Positions 34,463 through 42,422 of a stretch of 57,471 nt of DNA are shown piece after piece. The stretch covers positions 1 to 57,471 of the forward strand of contig JAQXJC010000051.1 in NCBI GenBank assembly GCA_029008115.1. The letters are read 5' to 3'. Both the position numbers and the translations under genes were made by a program. The stretch comes from Desulfovibrionaceae bacterium. Its GTDB lineage: Bacteria; Desulfobacterota; Desulfovibrionia; Desulfovibrionales; Desulfovibrionaceae. Position 1 is the first letter of the stretch. Each line of letters opens with the position of its first letter. Under the pieces are notes generated by a model that saw only the letters and a program-made list of their open reading frames with translations, ran no database searches and had not been told where the DNA came from.

Positions 34463-35085
34463 ACAGCATGACGCCACTACGTCTCTTGCAACGCTGGATG
34501 CTGGGGCTCTGGCTTGCCATCCTCGCCGCGCTGGCCCTGGCTGCGGGCGTCAGCATCACGGGCGAGCAGCCCGGCAGTCTCGTGGCCTTCCTTTTTTCCC
34601 GTCCTGTCACGCAGGTGCGGCTGGAACCTGCGCCGCCGCAGTCCATGCCGGCGCCGGAGCAGGCCGCCGCGCCGGAAGCCCCCGCTGTGACGGCGCCACC
34701 GTCTCCCCAGCCTGAATGGCAGCCCCTGGCCAGAGGGAACAGACGCGGCGCGGGAAGCATGTCCCATCCCGTTCTTACCGGCATGGACGACGGCCGGGTC
34801 ATGGTCACGTTCGACTATGACGGCACGCTGGGCGACCTTGCCACCTATGTCCCCGACAACGTGGATGCGCTCTCCGCGGACATGCAGGGCACATGGAAGA
34901 CTGATGTCAGCATCAACCAGCGGCTGGCGAAAGGACTGGTCTGCTCCCGCCTGCAAATCTTCCGGCACGAAGCCTTCCTGCGGATCAGCTGTGTACGTTC
35001 CGGCACAGTCAGAGGGAAGCTCTCCGTGGAGGCGGCGGCCAGAGGGACGCAGTGGCGCGTCATCTTTGCGGAGGACAGGCCATGA
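34456..35085 (+). CDS. Membrane-anchored T6SS-operon protein, AMIN-like C-terminus
   Basis: About 209 residues (205 if the ATG at 34468 is used). One N-terminal membrane helix (about 14-33) is followed by a Pro/Ala/Glu-rich linker that could cross the periplasm. The C-terminal domain of about 90 residues has alternating strands (VMVTFDYDGTL, DALSADMQGTWKTD, VCSRLQIFRHEAFLRISC), resembling an AMIN beta domain. AMIN domains bind peptidoglycan or guide septal proteins. It lies between tssM and tssE, overlapping both, so a T6SS role such as cell-wall anchoring is likely but unproved. The AMIN match is by eye only. Confidence 0.75.
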   Translation: MVNSMTPLRLLQRWMLGLWLAILAALALAAGVSITGEQPGSLVAFLFSRPVTQVRLEPAPPQSMPAPEQAAAPEAPAVTAPPSPQPEWQPLARGNRRGAGSMSHPVLTGMDDGRVMVTFDYDGTLGDLATYVPDNVDALSADMQGTWKTDVSINQRLAKGLVCSRLQIFRHEAFLRISCVRSGTVRGKLSVEAAARGTQWRVIFAEDRP

Positions 35086-35519
35086 TTCGTCCGCGCCTGC
35101 TGGAGCGCCTGCGGAAGCGGGCCGCCAGCGACGGCGAGCTGCACAGCGCCGATGACACGCAGGCCGTCATTGCCTCCATCATGAATCATATCTGCGCCAT
35201 TATGAACACGCGCCAGGGCAGCGCCCAGATCGATCCCGCCTTCGGCATTCCCGACTTCACCGGCGCCGGCGTCAGCTTCACGCATGACGATATTCCCCGC
35301 ATTACGCGGGAGATGGAGCAGTTCATCTCCCGCTATGAACCGCGCCTCCGCAATATCCGCATTGCATTCAGGCCGGACAATGAGAGCCCGCTCCTCATGA
35401 GCTTTGTCCTCACCGGCGAATTGCGGCTGGACGCCACAGACGGTCATGAGGGGATGGTTCTTCCCGTGCAGATGGTCACCCGCATCAATACGCAGGGAAA
35501 AGTCACCGTACAGGCCTAG
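35082..35519 (+). CDS. tssE: T6SS baseplate protein TssE (gp25-like)
   Basis: A 145-residue gp25-like protein. Typical features are the N-terminal LLERLRKR, the central NTRQGSAQIDPAFGIPDF block and YEPRLRNIRIAF. It plugs the sheath base into the wedge. GAGG lies 8 nt before the ATG, which overlaps the preceding stop. It is the last recognised T6SS gene. No hairpin with a T-run is visible in the 144 bp after it. Confidence 0.93.
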   Translation: MIRPRLLERLRKRAASDGELHSADDTQAVIASIMNHICAIMNTRQGSAQIDPAFGIPDFTGAGVSFTHDDIPRITREMEQFISRYEPRLRNIRIAFRPDNESPLLMSFVLTGELRLDATDGHEGMVLPVQMVTRINTQGKVTVQA

Positions 35520-35663
35520 CCGCCAGCCTGCGGCGCGCCCCCCGTGCGGCGAGGCGCGGAACCATGCTTGACAGCGCGCCCGGAATGCCCGATCCTCGTT
35601 CAGCGCGGCGCATCCCTCCCGCGCAAAGCCGCGTCCGCCCGCCGCGGGCGCAGGGAGCAGGCA

Positions 35664-36419
35664 ATGACAACAGTGCAGGACATCCGGCGCATTCTGGCCA
35701 GCGGTCAGGCCACCGTGGGCTCGTGGCTACAGCTCACCTCCACCGACGCCGCGGAGATCATGGGCCGTGCCGGCTATGACTGGATCGCCGTGGACATGGA
35801 GCACGGCGCCTTTGGCCGCACCGGCCTGACGGACATCTTCCGCGCCATAGAACGGGGGGGGGCGGCCCCTTTCGCCCGGCTGGCGGAAGCCGCAAAAACG
35901 CCCATCAAGGCCGCGCTAGAAGCCGGCGCGCAGGGGCTTATCTTCCCCATGATCGAAAGCCGCGCCCAGCTTGACCGCGCCGTGAACTGGGCGCTCTATC
36001 CCGACGCCGGCGGAGAGCGCGGCGTGGGCTACTGCCGGGCCAATGCCTTCGGGCGGGACTTTACGCCATACTGCGCCCGCGCCAGGGATATCTTCCTCGT
36101 GGCGCAGATTGAAAATATCCGCGCCCTGCACCATCTGGATGACATTCTGCGTCATCCCCGCCTAGATGCGGTGATGGTGGGCCCCTACGATCTTTCCTGT
36201 TCCATGGGCATCACGGCCCGCTTTGATCATCCCGACTTTCTGGCGGCCATTGCCCGCATCGAGCAGGGCTGCGCCCGCCACGGCGTGCACATGGGCCTGC
36301 ATATTGTGGAACCCAACCCCGCTCTGCTCTCGCTCCGCATAGCCCAGGGCTACCGATTCATCGCCTACGGCATCGACGCATCCTTCCTCTGGAGCAGCGC
36401 CGAGCGTCCCCGCCTGTGA
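35664..36419 (+). CDS. HpcH/HpaI-type pyruvate aldolase
   Basis: A 251-residue class II (metal-dependent) aldolase of the HpcH/HpaI/GarL family, which makes or breaks bonds between pyruvate and an aldehyde. Signature parts: VGSWLQL, DWIAVDMEHGAF with the catalytic His region, ARLAEAAKTPIKAALEAGAQGLIFPMIES, the QIEN metal ligand and VGPYDLSCSMG. The ATG at 35664 follows GGGAGCAGGC. A longer frame to 35544 is unsupported. It starts a plus-strand run with a sugar epimerase and a KdsB-like enzyme. A perfect TTGACA at 35569 might belong to its promoter but the matching -10 is poor. Confidence 0.88.
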   Translation: MTTVQDIRRILASGQATVGSWLQLTSTDAAEIMGRAGYDWIAVDMEHGAFGRTGLTDIFRAIERGGAAPFARLAEAAKTPIKAALEAGAQGLIFPMIESRAQLDRAVNWALYPDAGGERGVGYCRANAFGRDFTPYCARARDIFLVAQIENIRALHHLDDILRHPRLDAVMVGPYDLSCSMGITARFDHPDFLAAIARIEQGCARHGVHMGLHIVEPNPALLSLRIAQGYRFIAYGIDASFLWSSAERPRL

Positions 36420-36427
36420 GGGTCTGC

Positions 36428-37324
36428 ATGAACATCACCGTATTTGGGGGCGCCGGCTTTCTCGGCTCGCATGTCTGCGACAGCCTTTCCTGCGCCGGAC
36501 ACGCAGTTACCGTGGCGGATATCGTGCCCTCGCCGTGGCTGCGCCCCGACCAGCGCGGCATCATCGCCGACGTGACGGACGCCGACTCCGTGGCCCGGGC
36601 CGTGGAGCATGCGGACGCCGTCTGCAACTTTGCGGGCATTGCGGGTATTGAGGATGCGGACGCGGCTCCGGTGGAAAGCGCCCGCGTCAATATCCTCGGT
36701 ACGGTACAGACGCTTGAGGCCTGCCGCCGGGCAGGCGTGCGCCGCTATCTTCTCGCCAGCTCGCTGTATACGCATGGCCGGGCCGGCGGCTGCTATCGCG
36801 TCAGCAAGCAGGCCTGCGAACTGTACGCGGAACAGTACCGGCAGCGCTGGCGCCTGCCCTGCACTGTTGTACGCTACGGTTCGCTGTACGGCCCGCGCGC
36901 CGACGGGCGCAACGCCATACGCCGGCTGGTGGATGAGGCGCTGCGCGGCGGCCCTCTCACCCTTTCAGGCTCGCCGGACTCCTGCCGGGAATACGTGCAC
37001 GTGACCGATGCAGCCCTGGCCACAGTTCGCCTGCTGGAGGAGGAACAGGCTCATGACTGCGTCATTGTCTCGGGTTCCGTACCGGTGCGCGCCGCCGATC
37101 TTGTACGCATGCTGGCAGAAATGCTGGGCCGCCCGCTGGAGGCATCCTACGCCGCAGCGTCTCCGGACGGCCACTACCAGCAGACGCCCTGCACCTTCAT
37201 GCCCGGCATGGGACGCAAGTTCACGCCGCAGTTCTCTGTGGACTTCGGACTGGGGCTGCTGCATGTCATGGAGGAAGCCTGCCGTGAGCATCTCCCGCAA
37301 CAGAATCGACAGGAAGGCTGCTGA
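36428..37324 (+). CDS. NAD-dependent sugar epimerase/dehydratase
   Basis: A 298-residue extended short-chain dehydrogenase. It has the nucleotide-binding FGGAGFLGSHVCDSL near the start, a Ser-Ser-x-Tyr-like LASSLYTHG region and YRVSKQACE, which supplies the catalytic Tyr-x3-Lys. GSPDSCREYVHVTDAAL is the usual EYVHV(D)D motif for sugar-nucleotide substrates. The ATG at 36428 follows GAGGGT; the GTG at 36416 overlapping the aldolase stop is an alternative. It sits 8 bp after the aldolase and 3 bp before the KdsB-like gene. Confidence 0.88.
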   Translation: MNITVFGGAGFLGSHVCDSLSCAGHAVTVADIVPSPWLRPDQRGIIADVTDADSVARAVEHADAVCNFAGIAGIEDADAAPVESARVNILGTVQTLEACRRAGVRRYLLASSLYTHGRAGGCYRVSKQACELYAEQYRQRWRLPCTVVRYGSLYGPRADGRNAIRRLVDEALRGGPLTLSGSPDSCREYVHVTDAALATVRLLEEEQAHDCVIVSGSVPVRAADLVRMLAEMLGRPLEASYAAASPDGHYQQTPCTFMPGMGRKFTPQFSVDFGLGLLHVMEEACREHLPQQNRQEGC

Positions 37325-37327
37325 TAC

Positions 37328-38113
37328 ATGAACATCATCGCCATCATTCCCGCCCGCATGGGTTCGTCGCGTTTTCCCGGCAAGCCTCTGGCGGACATTC
37401 ACGGCCTGCCCACAGTGCTGCATGTGGCGCTGCGCACGCGGCTGGCCCGCTGTCTGGATGCAGTCTATGTTGCCACATGCGATCAGGAGATAGCGGATGT
37501 CTGCACTGCCGCCGGCGTGCCCGCCATCATGACCAGCCCGGCGCATGAACGCTGTTCCGACCGCACGGCGGAAGCCCTGCTCCATATCGAAGAGGCGAGC
37601 GGCCACCGGGCGGACATCGTCGTCATGGTGCAGGGAGACGAACCCATGATTACGCCGGACATGATCGAGGCCGCTGTTGCCCCCCTGCTGCACGAAGCCT
37701 CCGTACAGGTAGTGAACCTCATGGAAGAGATGGCCTCCACGCAGGAATTCGAGGACCCCAACGAAGTCAAGGTGGTGGTCGATGCGGCAGGCGATGCGCT
37801 GTACTTTTCCCGCGAGCCTCTGCCCTCGCGGAAAAAGGGGGCGACCACCGTCCCCATGTGCAAGCAGGTCTGCATCATTCCTTTTCGTCGTGAGGCCCTG
37901 CTTCATTTCAATGATCTTCCAGAAACACCGCTGGAACGCATAGAATCTGTGGATATGCTCCGCCTGCTGGAACACGGAGAAAAAGTGCGCATGGTCGCAG
38001 TCCCCCACCGAACCTTCAGCGTAGACACGCCGGAAGATTTGCGCCGGGTACGGGAGCTGATGCGCAAAGACCCTCTGTTTGCGGCATACTATCCCCGCAT
38101 GGAACACATCTGA
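37328..38113 (+). CDS. KdsB-like CMP-sugar synthase (cytidylyltransferase)
   Basis: A 261-residue nucleotidyltransferase that would activate a 2-keto-3-deoxy sugar acid with CTP. N-terminal IIAIIPARMGSSRFPGKPLA and the later VMVQGDEPMI are classic CMP-Kdo synthetase motifs. The segment that is usually HxSGTxR reads HERCSDRTAEAL, so the sugar-binding part differs from housekeeping KdsB. The enzyme is therefore more likely a relative acting in surface glycan or capsule synthesis than the lipid A core enzyme. It starts 3 bp after the epimerase. A promoter-free gap with two parS sites follows. Confidence 0.85.
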   Translation: MNIIAIIPARMGSSRFPGKPLADIHGLPTVLHVALRTRLARCLDAVYVATCDQEIADVCTAAGVPAIMTSPAHERCSDRTAEALLHIEEASGHRADIVVMVQGDEPMITPDMIEAAVAPLLHEASVQVVNLMEEMASTQEFEDPNEVKVVVDAAGDALYFSREPLPSRKKGATTVPMCKQVCIIPFRREALLHFNDLPETPLERIESVDMLRLLEHGEKVRMVAVPHRTFSVDTPEDLRRVRELMRKDPLFAAYYPRMEHI

Positions 38114-38217
38114 CCACGCAAAGCGATACTGCGCGGACGGCAGGCGCATGCGCCATATAGGTACGCTGCCACAAAAAAACTGCCCGCTCGGCATTTTTCA
38201 CCACATACTCAAAAAAA

Positions 38218-38233
38218 TGTTTCACGTGAAACA
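38218..38233. other. parS centromere site 1 (perfect)
   Basis: TGTTTCACGTGAAACA, a 16-bp perfect palindrome identical to the conserved bacterial parS sequence bound by ParB/Spo0J. It lies in the 181-bp gap before the PGDH-like gene. Confidence 0.92.
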
Positions 38234-38256
38234 TACACACCACGTACTTCTCTAAA

Positions 38257-38272
38257 CGTTTCACGTGAAACA
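38257..38272. other. parS centromere site 2 (one mismatch)
   Basis: CGTTTCACGTGAAACA differs from parS at the first base only. Its centre is 39 bp from that of site 1. The GTG inside it would open the PGDH-like frame earlier, but that is unlikely to be a real start. Confidence 0.88.
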
Positions 38273-38294
38273 TTTTAACTCAAGACCTAGACAC

Positions 38295-39248
38295 ATGTCC
38301 AACACACCTATCATATCCATCACGACATCTACCTTTGCAAAATTCAGCACCGCCCCACTGGACATGCTGCGTGATGCCGGTCTGCACATCCGATGCAACC
38401 AGCTCGGCCGCACGCTCACAGAGGAAGAAGCTCTTCAGCAGCTGCGGGGCGCCACAGGTGTTATCGCGGGGACTGAACCCCTTACCCGCCGCGTTCTGAC
38501 GGCCCTGCCGGACTTGCGCGTCATTTCCCGCTGCGGCACGGGGCTGGATTCCGTTGATCTGGAAGCGGCCCAGGTCTGCGGCATCCGCGTCCGCACAACG
38601 CCGGATGCTCCTACGCTGGCCGTGGCTGAACTGACGCTGGGAATGATGCTGGACTTGCTCCGCCATGTCAGCCGCATGGATCGCGAAGTGCGCGCCGGCA
38701 CCTGGAAAAAGCGCATGGGCAGTCTGCTTTGCGGCAAGCGCACAGGCATTATCGGCATGGGGCGGATAGGCTCGACCGTTGCCCGTCTGTGCGCGGCCTT
38801 TGGCGCGCATGTGGCCTATGCCGATCCTTCAGATGCCCGCGGCACGGGCTTCCCCCGCATGGCGCTGGACGATCTGCTCCGCTGGTCGGAAATTCTGACG
38901 CTGCATTGTCCGCTTCCCACGCGGCATGGGGCGTCCGGTGTCTTCCCCGCGCCTCTGCTGGGGCGGCGGGAGCTGGAGCTGCTGCCGCACGGCGCGCTGG
39001 TACTGAATCTGGCACGAGGCGGCCTCATTGATGAAGATGCGCTGTATGATCTGCTGTGCACGGAAGCTCTGGGCGGCGCAGGGCTGGACGTATACAGGCA
39101 GGAACCATACGCAGGCCGCCTGCGGATGCTGCCCAACGTCATTCTCACGCCGCATTGCGCCTCCTATGCCAGAGAAGCCCGTATCCGCATGGAAATAGAA
39201 GCCGTGCGCAACCTGCTGAACGCACTTGCGGAGTATCCTCATGACTGA
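38295..39248 (+). CDS. D-3-phosphoglycerate-dehydrogenase-like 2-hydroxyacid dehydrogenase
   Basis: A 317-residue D-isomer-specific 2-hydroxyacid dehydrogenase. It has RCGTGLDSVDLEAA near residue 78, the NAD site GIIGMGRIG (about 145), NLARGGLIDEDAL with the active-site Arg, a Glu in YRQEP and the catalytic His in LTPHCASY. It is short, with no ACT regulatory domain, so it need not be the serine-pathway SerA. I start at ATG 38295, the first ATG past the parS sites; the ribosome site is weak. It overlaps the HAD phosphatase gene by 8 nt. Position suggests it reduces or oxidises a sugar-acid or phosphoglycerate-type precursor for the neighbouring pathway. Confidence 0.85.
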   Translation: MSNTPIISITTSTFAKFSTAPLDMLRDAGLHIRCNQLGRTLTEEEALQQLRGATGVIAGTEPLTRRVLTALPDLRVISRCGTGLDSVDLEAAQVCGIRVRTTPDAPTLAVAELTLGMMLDLLRHVSRMDREVRAGTWKKRMGSLLCGKRTGIIGMGRIGSTVARLCAAFGAHVAYADPSDARGTGFPRMALDDLLRWSEILTLHCPLPTRHGASGVFPAPLLGRRELELLPHGALVLNLARGGLIDEDALYDLLCTEALGGAGLDVYRQEPYAGRLRMLPNVILTPHCASYAREARIRMEIEAVRNLLNALAEYPHD

Positions 39249-39927
39249 TTTTCCCATCCGATGTCTTGTCTTTGACTGCGACGGCGTGCTGCTGGACAGC
39301 GTAGAGGTAAAAACCCGGGCCTTTGCGCGGGTGGCCGCTCCCTTTGGCGAGGAGGCCCGCGACCGGCTGGTCATGCTGCATCGACGGCATGGTGGCGTCA
39401 GCCGACAGGAAAAATTCCGCTGGCTCTGGGAGGACATCCTGCAACGGCCGCCTTCAGCGGCGGCCATTGACGCGCTGTCCCGGCACTTTGCGGACTGCAT
39501 TGCCGAGGAGCTGCGCACCTGCCCTCTTATTCCCGGCGCGCTGGAAACGCTGGAACGCTGGCACGGCGTTCTGCCGCTGCATGTCTGCTCCGGTGCTCCG
39601 CAGGAAGAGCTGCATGCCATTCTGGAACTGCGCGGCATGTCCCGCTATTTTGCCAGCATCCACGGTTCGCCCCCGAAAAAGGCCGCACTGCTGCAAGACA
39701 TTGTGGACGCCTCCCTCCTCCTGCCGGAAGAAGTGCTCATGGTGGGGGATTCCGGTAGGGACATGCGCGCGGCAGAGGCGGTGGGCACGCAGTTCTACGC
39801 CTGCGGGCCGGAGCTTCGCAGCGATTCCCTGCCGTGGGGACAGGACCTGCGCGGCCTGAACGACTGGATTGCCGCTCGTTTGAAGAATAAAGACAGGCTG
39901 GATATCGAAACGGACTCTCAAGTATAA
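39241..39927 (+). CDS. HAD-superfamily phosphatase
   Basis: A 228-residue hydrolase of the phosphoglycolate-phosphatase/beta-phosphoglucomutase type. Motif I FDCDGVLLDS carries the nucleophile Asp12 and Asp14. There is a helical cap, CSGAPQEEL (motif II), PPKKAALL with the motif III Lys, and MVGDSGRDMRAA (motif IV). In this cluster it could remove the phosphate from a newly made sugar acid, as KdsC does in Kdo synthesis, though it is larger than KdsC. It overlaps the preceding dehydrogenase gene. Confidence 0.85.
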   Translation: MTDFPIRCLVFDCDGVLLDSVEVKTRAFARVAAPFGEEARDRLVMLHRRHGGVSRQEKFRWLWEDILQRPPSAAAIDALSRHFADCIAEELRTCPLIPGALETLERWHGVLPLHVCSGAPQEELHAILELRGMSRYFASIHGSPPKKAALLQDIVDASLLLPEEVLMVGDSGRDMRAAEAVGTQFYACGPELRSDSLPWGQDLRGLNDWIAARLKNKDRLDIETDSQV

Positions 39928-39968
39928 AACCAGTCTGCCAGGTATTTGACAACAACTTCATAGCAATA

Positions 39969-39977
39969 TGGTATACT
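39969..39977 (+). promoter_or_regulatory. Extended -10 promoter of the AT-rich membrane gene
   Basis: TGgTATACT is a strong extended -10. A TTGACA at 39955 is 11-12 bp too close for the next TTGACA copy (39988) and 3 bp too far for this -10, so the -35 contact is unclear. Confidence 0.45.
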
Positions 39978-40071
39978 ATGATATGCATTGACAGTACATA
40001 AGTTCTATATTAGATGTCTGCAGAGAAAAATATCACATAGAATTCATTTCCAACTATACATTGAGGATTTC

Positions 40072-41571
40072 ATGCGTATATTCATTGCCATTATCGCCGT
40101 GCTCCTAATATTTATAACACGTTGTAATACTTGGATTTATTATAACTTTGGCAATGTTACCCCAGACCAGATTATCATCAGTATTTCTGGACCTCTCACG
40201 GGCGTAGACAAAGATCTACTGATAAGCTTTGCCAAAAACACATTCTTATCTATTATATTTTCTATATGTGCCTGTATCTGCATATGTGCTCCATCAAAGA
40301 TATTTTCGCTCCTTAGTAAAGTAGTAAAATACTATACTCCGGAAACAACATATAGGCTAGTGTTATTTCATGCAAGGGAAATAACCACACACACACAAAT
40401 TTATACAATATCTCTACTCATTGCATGCACAATAGCATCTATAGAAGTATGGAAAGAACTGGAAAGACATTTCCATATCACCGCATATTATAAATTTTCG
40501 CAAGAATATGAAAAGTGTATCAATCAGCCCTTCGATATATCCAAAGATTTTATATATAAATACTATCGCCTGCCGGCCTTCCATGAAATAGCTTTCCGTG
40601 AAAAGAAGAATATGGTTCTTGTCCTTGCGGAATCCGTTGAAAAGAATATAAAAGACATATCACTTATACCAAATCTCACACAGCTTTCTCAAAAGAATCA
40701 GAGTGTTGCACGTATGCTCGAAACACATGGCACAAATTCTACCATTTGTGCAGTTACGGCGTGGCACTTTGGTCTCCCCTTAAAGCTTCCTGGAGCACTG
40801 GCAAAAAATACCTATTACTCCAGCCGTGGCTTTCTGCCAAAAGCAACATCAGTTTTTGATATTCTCTCTCATCATGGATATAAGCTTGTGCTCATGATGG
40901 GCTGTGATGCAAGCTATTCCAGTATGGACGTTCTTTTTAAGACTCATGGAAATTTTGAAATTCTTGACAAGCGATATTGGATAAAAACAGGGTGGAATTT
41001 TGATGAATACCATGGTATAAAGTGGGGATACAGCGATAAATTTATACTTGAGCGTGCAGCAGAAAAATATATTCAGCTACAAAATGGTACACAGCCATTT
41101 ATACTATTTATAGAAACGATTGATACACATGCACCACATGGCTGGACCCCTGCAGATAAAAGGATATTTAATGATATTCGTGATGCCTTTACAGAAACAG
41201 ACAGTCTACTTAACAAATTTGTCACAACATTAATAAAATACAAGAAAAAATATTGCGCATTTTCAATAATTGGCGATCATAATTTTATGGGGACCCCGGA
41301 AGTCCTTATTAATGCAAAAGAACGATACATATATAACGTATTCTTTGGTGATATTCCAAATATTCCTTTGAAAAAACGAAATACTTCAATCTCCGCTATT
41401 GATATAGCCCCATCCATTTTACATGCCGCAGGCGCAACGTGGAATAATTTTGACTTCGGGCTTGGAGTCTCTGTTTTTTCTGAGAGACCATCTCTCATAG
41501 AAGTATTAGGCCCCGAAAAACTTAATGAAGGGTTGCGACAGCATTCAAAATTTTACTATTCATTATATTAA
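40072..41571 (+). CDS. AT-rich sulfatase-fold membrane enzyme (LTA-synthase/OpgB-like)
   Basis: A 499-residue protein starting at ATG 40072 after TGAGGA. The N-terminal half has about three membrane helices (IFIAIIAVLLIFI, FLSIIFSICACICICA, TISLLIACTIASI). The rest is an alkaline-phosphatase/sulfatase-fold domain facing the periplasm: NMVLVLAESVEKN around the nucleophile, GCDASYSS, IETIDTHAPHG and SIIGDHNFMG with the metal-binding Asp-His. Relatives transfer phosphoglycerol or phosphoethanolamine to glycans or lipids. The gene is visibly AT-rich (many ATA, TTA and AAA codons), unlike its GC-rich neighbours, a strong sign of acquisition. It follows the glycan cluster, so it may modify the surface polymer. 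Confidence 0.85.
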   Translation: MRIFIAIIAVLLIFITRCNTWIYYNFGNVTPDQIIISISGPLTGVDKDLLISFAKNTFLSIIFSICACICICAPSKIFSLLSKVVKYYTPETTYRLVLFHAREITTHTQIYTISLLIACTIASIEVWKELERHFHITAYYKFSQEYEKCINQPFDISKDFIYKYYRLPAFHEIAFREKKNMVLVLAESVEKNIKDISLIPNLTQLSQKNQSVARMLETHGTNSTICAVTAWHFGLPLKLPGALAKNTYYSSRGFLPKATSVFDILSHHGYKLVLMMGCDASYSSMDVLFKTHGNFEILDKRYWIKTGWNFDEYHGIKWGYSDKFILERAAEKYIQLQNGTQPFILFIETIDTHAPHGWTPADKRIFNDIRDAFTETDSLLNKFVTTLIKYKKKYCAFSIIGDHNFMGTPEVLINAKERYIYNVFFGDIPNIPLKKRNTSISAIDIAPSILHAAGATWNNFDFGLGVSVFSERPSLIEVLGPEKLNEGLRQHSKFYYSLY

Positions 41572-41575
41572 CATC

Positions 41576-42373
41576 CTACTGACTTACCTGACAGCAGGAC
41601 TCCTGGTACAGCACGCGGGTCATGGTCAGGCCGTGCGCCGGAGCCGTGGCAATCTGTGACAGACAACGGCGATCCCGCGCCGCCAGCAGGGCCGGTACGT
41701 CCTCCGGAGCCGTCCTGCCCCGGCCCACAGAGACCAGCAGCCCCACCAGATTGCGCACCATCTGCTTCAGGAAGCCGCTTCCCTCTACCTGCACGGCCAT
41801 GGCGTCGGGATGCCCCGGCAGCAGGGCCAGATCAGGACGCAGTTCCAGCCGCCGCAGTTCGCGCGTGGTATCCGTCACATCTGTTCCGGCATTCTGCAGG
41901 GAGGCAAAATCGTGCTCTCCCAGAAAGTGCGGCAGGGCGCGGCGCACAGCCTCCCAGTCCAGCCTGTAGCCGCAGCTCCAGACAAAAGGCGCCAGCCGGG
42001 GCGGCAGAATACGGCGATCCTGCCATATCTGGTAGGTATATATCTTGCCGCACGCGCTGAAGCGGGCATGGAAGCCCGGCGGGGCCGGCACGGCGTCCAG
42101 CAGGCACACGTCATCCGGCAGGCGGCTGTTGCACACGCGCACCCAGTCCAGACCGGCGCGTTCGTCAGGAATATCCACATGCGCCACCTGGCCATCGGCA
42201 TGCACGCCGGCATCCGTGCGGCCAGCCCCGTGCACCCGCACGGGACGGCACAGCACCTGGGAGAACGCCGCCTCCAGAAGGCCCTGCACTGTGGGCGGCG
42301 CATCCGGTTTTTCCTGAATCTGCCAGCCGCTGTAGCGCGTGCCCACATAGGCCACAGTCAAACGCAAGCGCAT
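41576..42373 (-). CDS. truA: tRNA pseudouridine synthase A (TruA)
   Basis: A 265-residue enzyme that makes pseudouridine at positions 38-40 of the tRNA anticodon arm. The catalytic Asp54 lies in GAGRTDAGVHA. YVGTRYSGWQ, RFSACGKIYTYQIW and GSGFLKQMVRNLVG are further family blocks. The start at 42373 follows a run of Gs (AAGGGGGCGGAAGC); a longer frame to 42415 lacks support. It is 49 bp downstream of thiD on the same strand and ends 4 bp from the convergent AT-rich gene with no visible terminator. Confidence 0.96.
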   Translation of the reverse strand: MRLRLTVAYVGTRYSGWQIQEKPDAPPTVQGLLEAAFSQVLCRPVRVHGAGRTDAGVHADGQVAHVDIPDERAGLDWVRVCNSRLPDDVCLLDAVPAPPGFHARFSACGKIYTYQIWQDRRILPPRLAPFVWSCGYRLDWEAVRRALPHFLGEHDFASLQNAGTDVTDTTRELRRLELRPDLALLPGHPDAMAVQVEGSGFLKQMVRNLVGLLVSVGRGRTAPEDVPALLAARDRRCLSQIATAPAHGLTMTRVLYQESCCQVSQ

Positions 42374-42422
42374 GCTTCCGCCCCCTTTCGTGACGGAGTC
42401 TCCGCTCCGTCCCATGAAGATG

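Noticed and set aside
38265..38294. GTG start at 38265 for the PGDH-like gene
   Set aside because: It lies inside the second parS site and would add residues not typical of the family.
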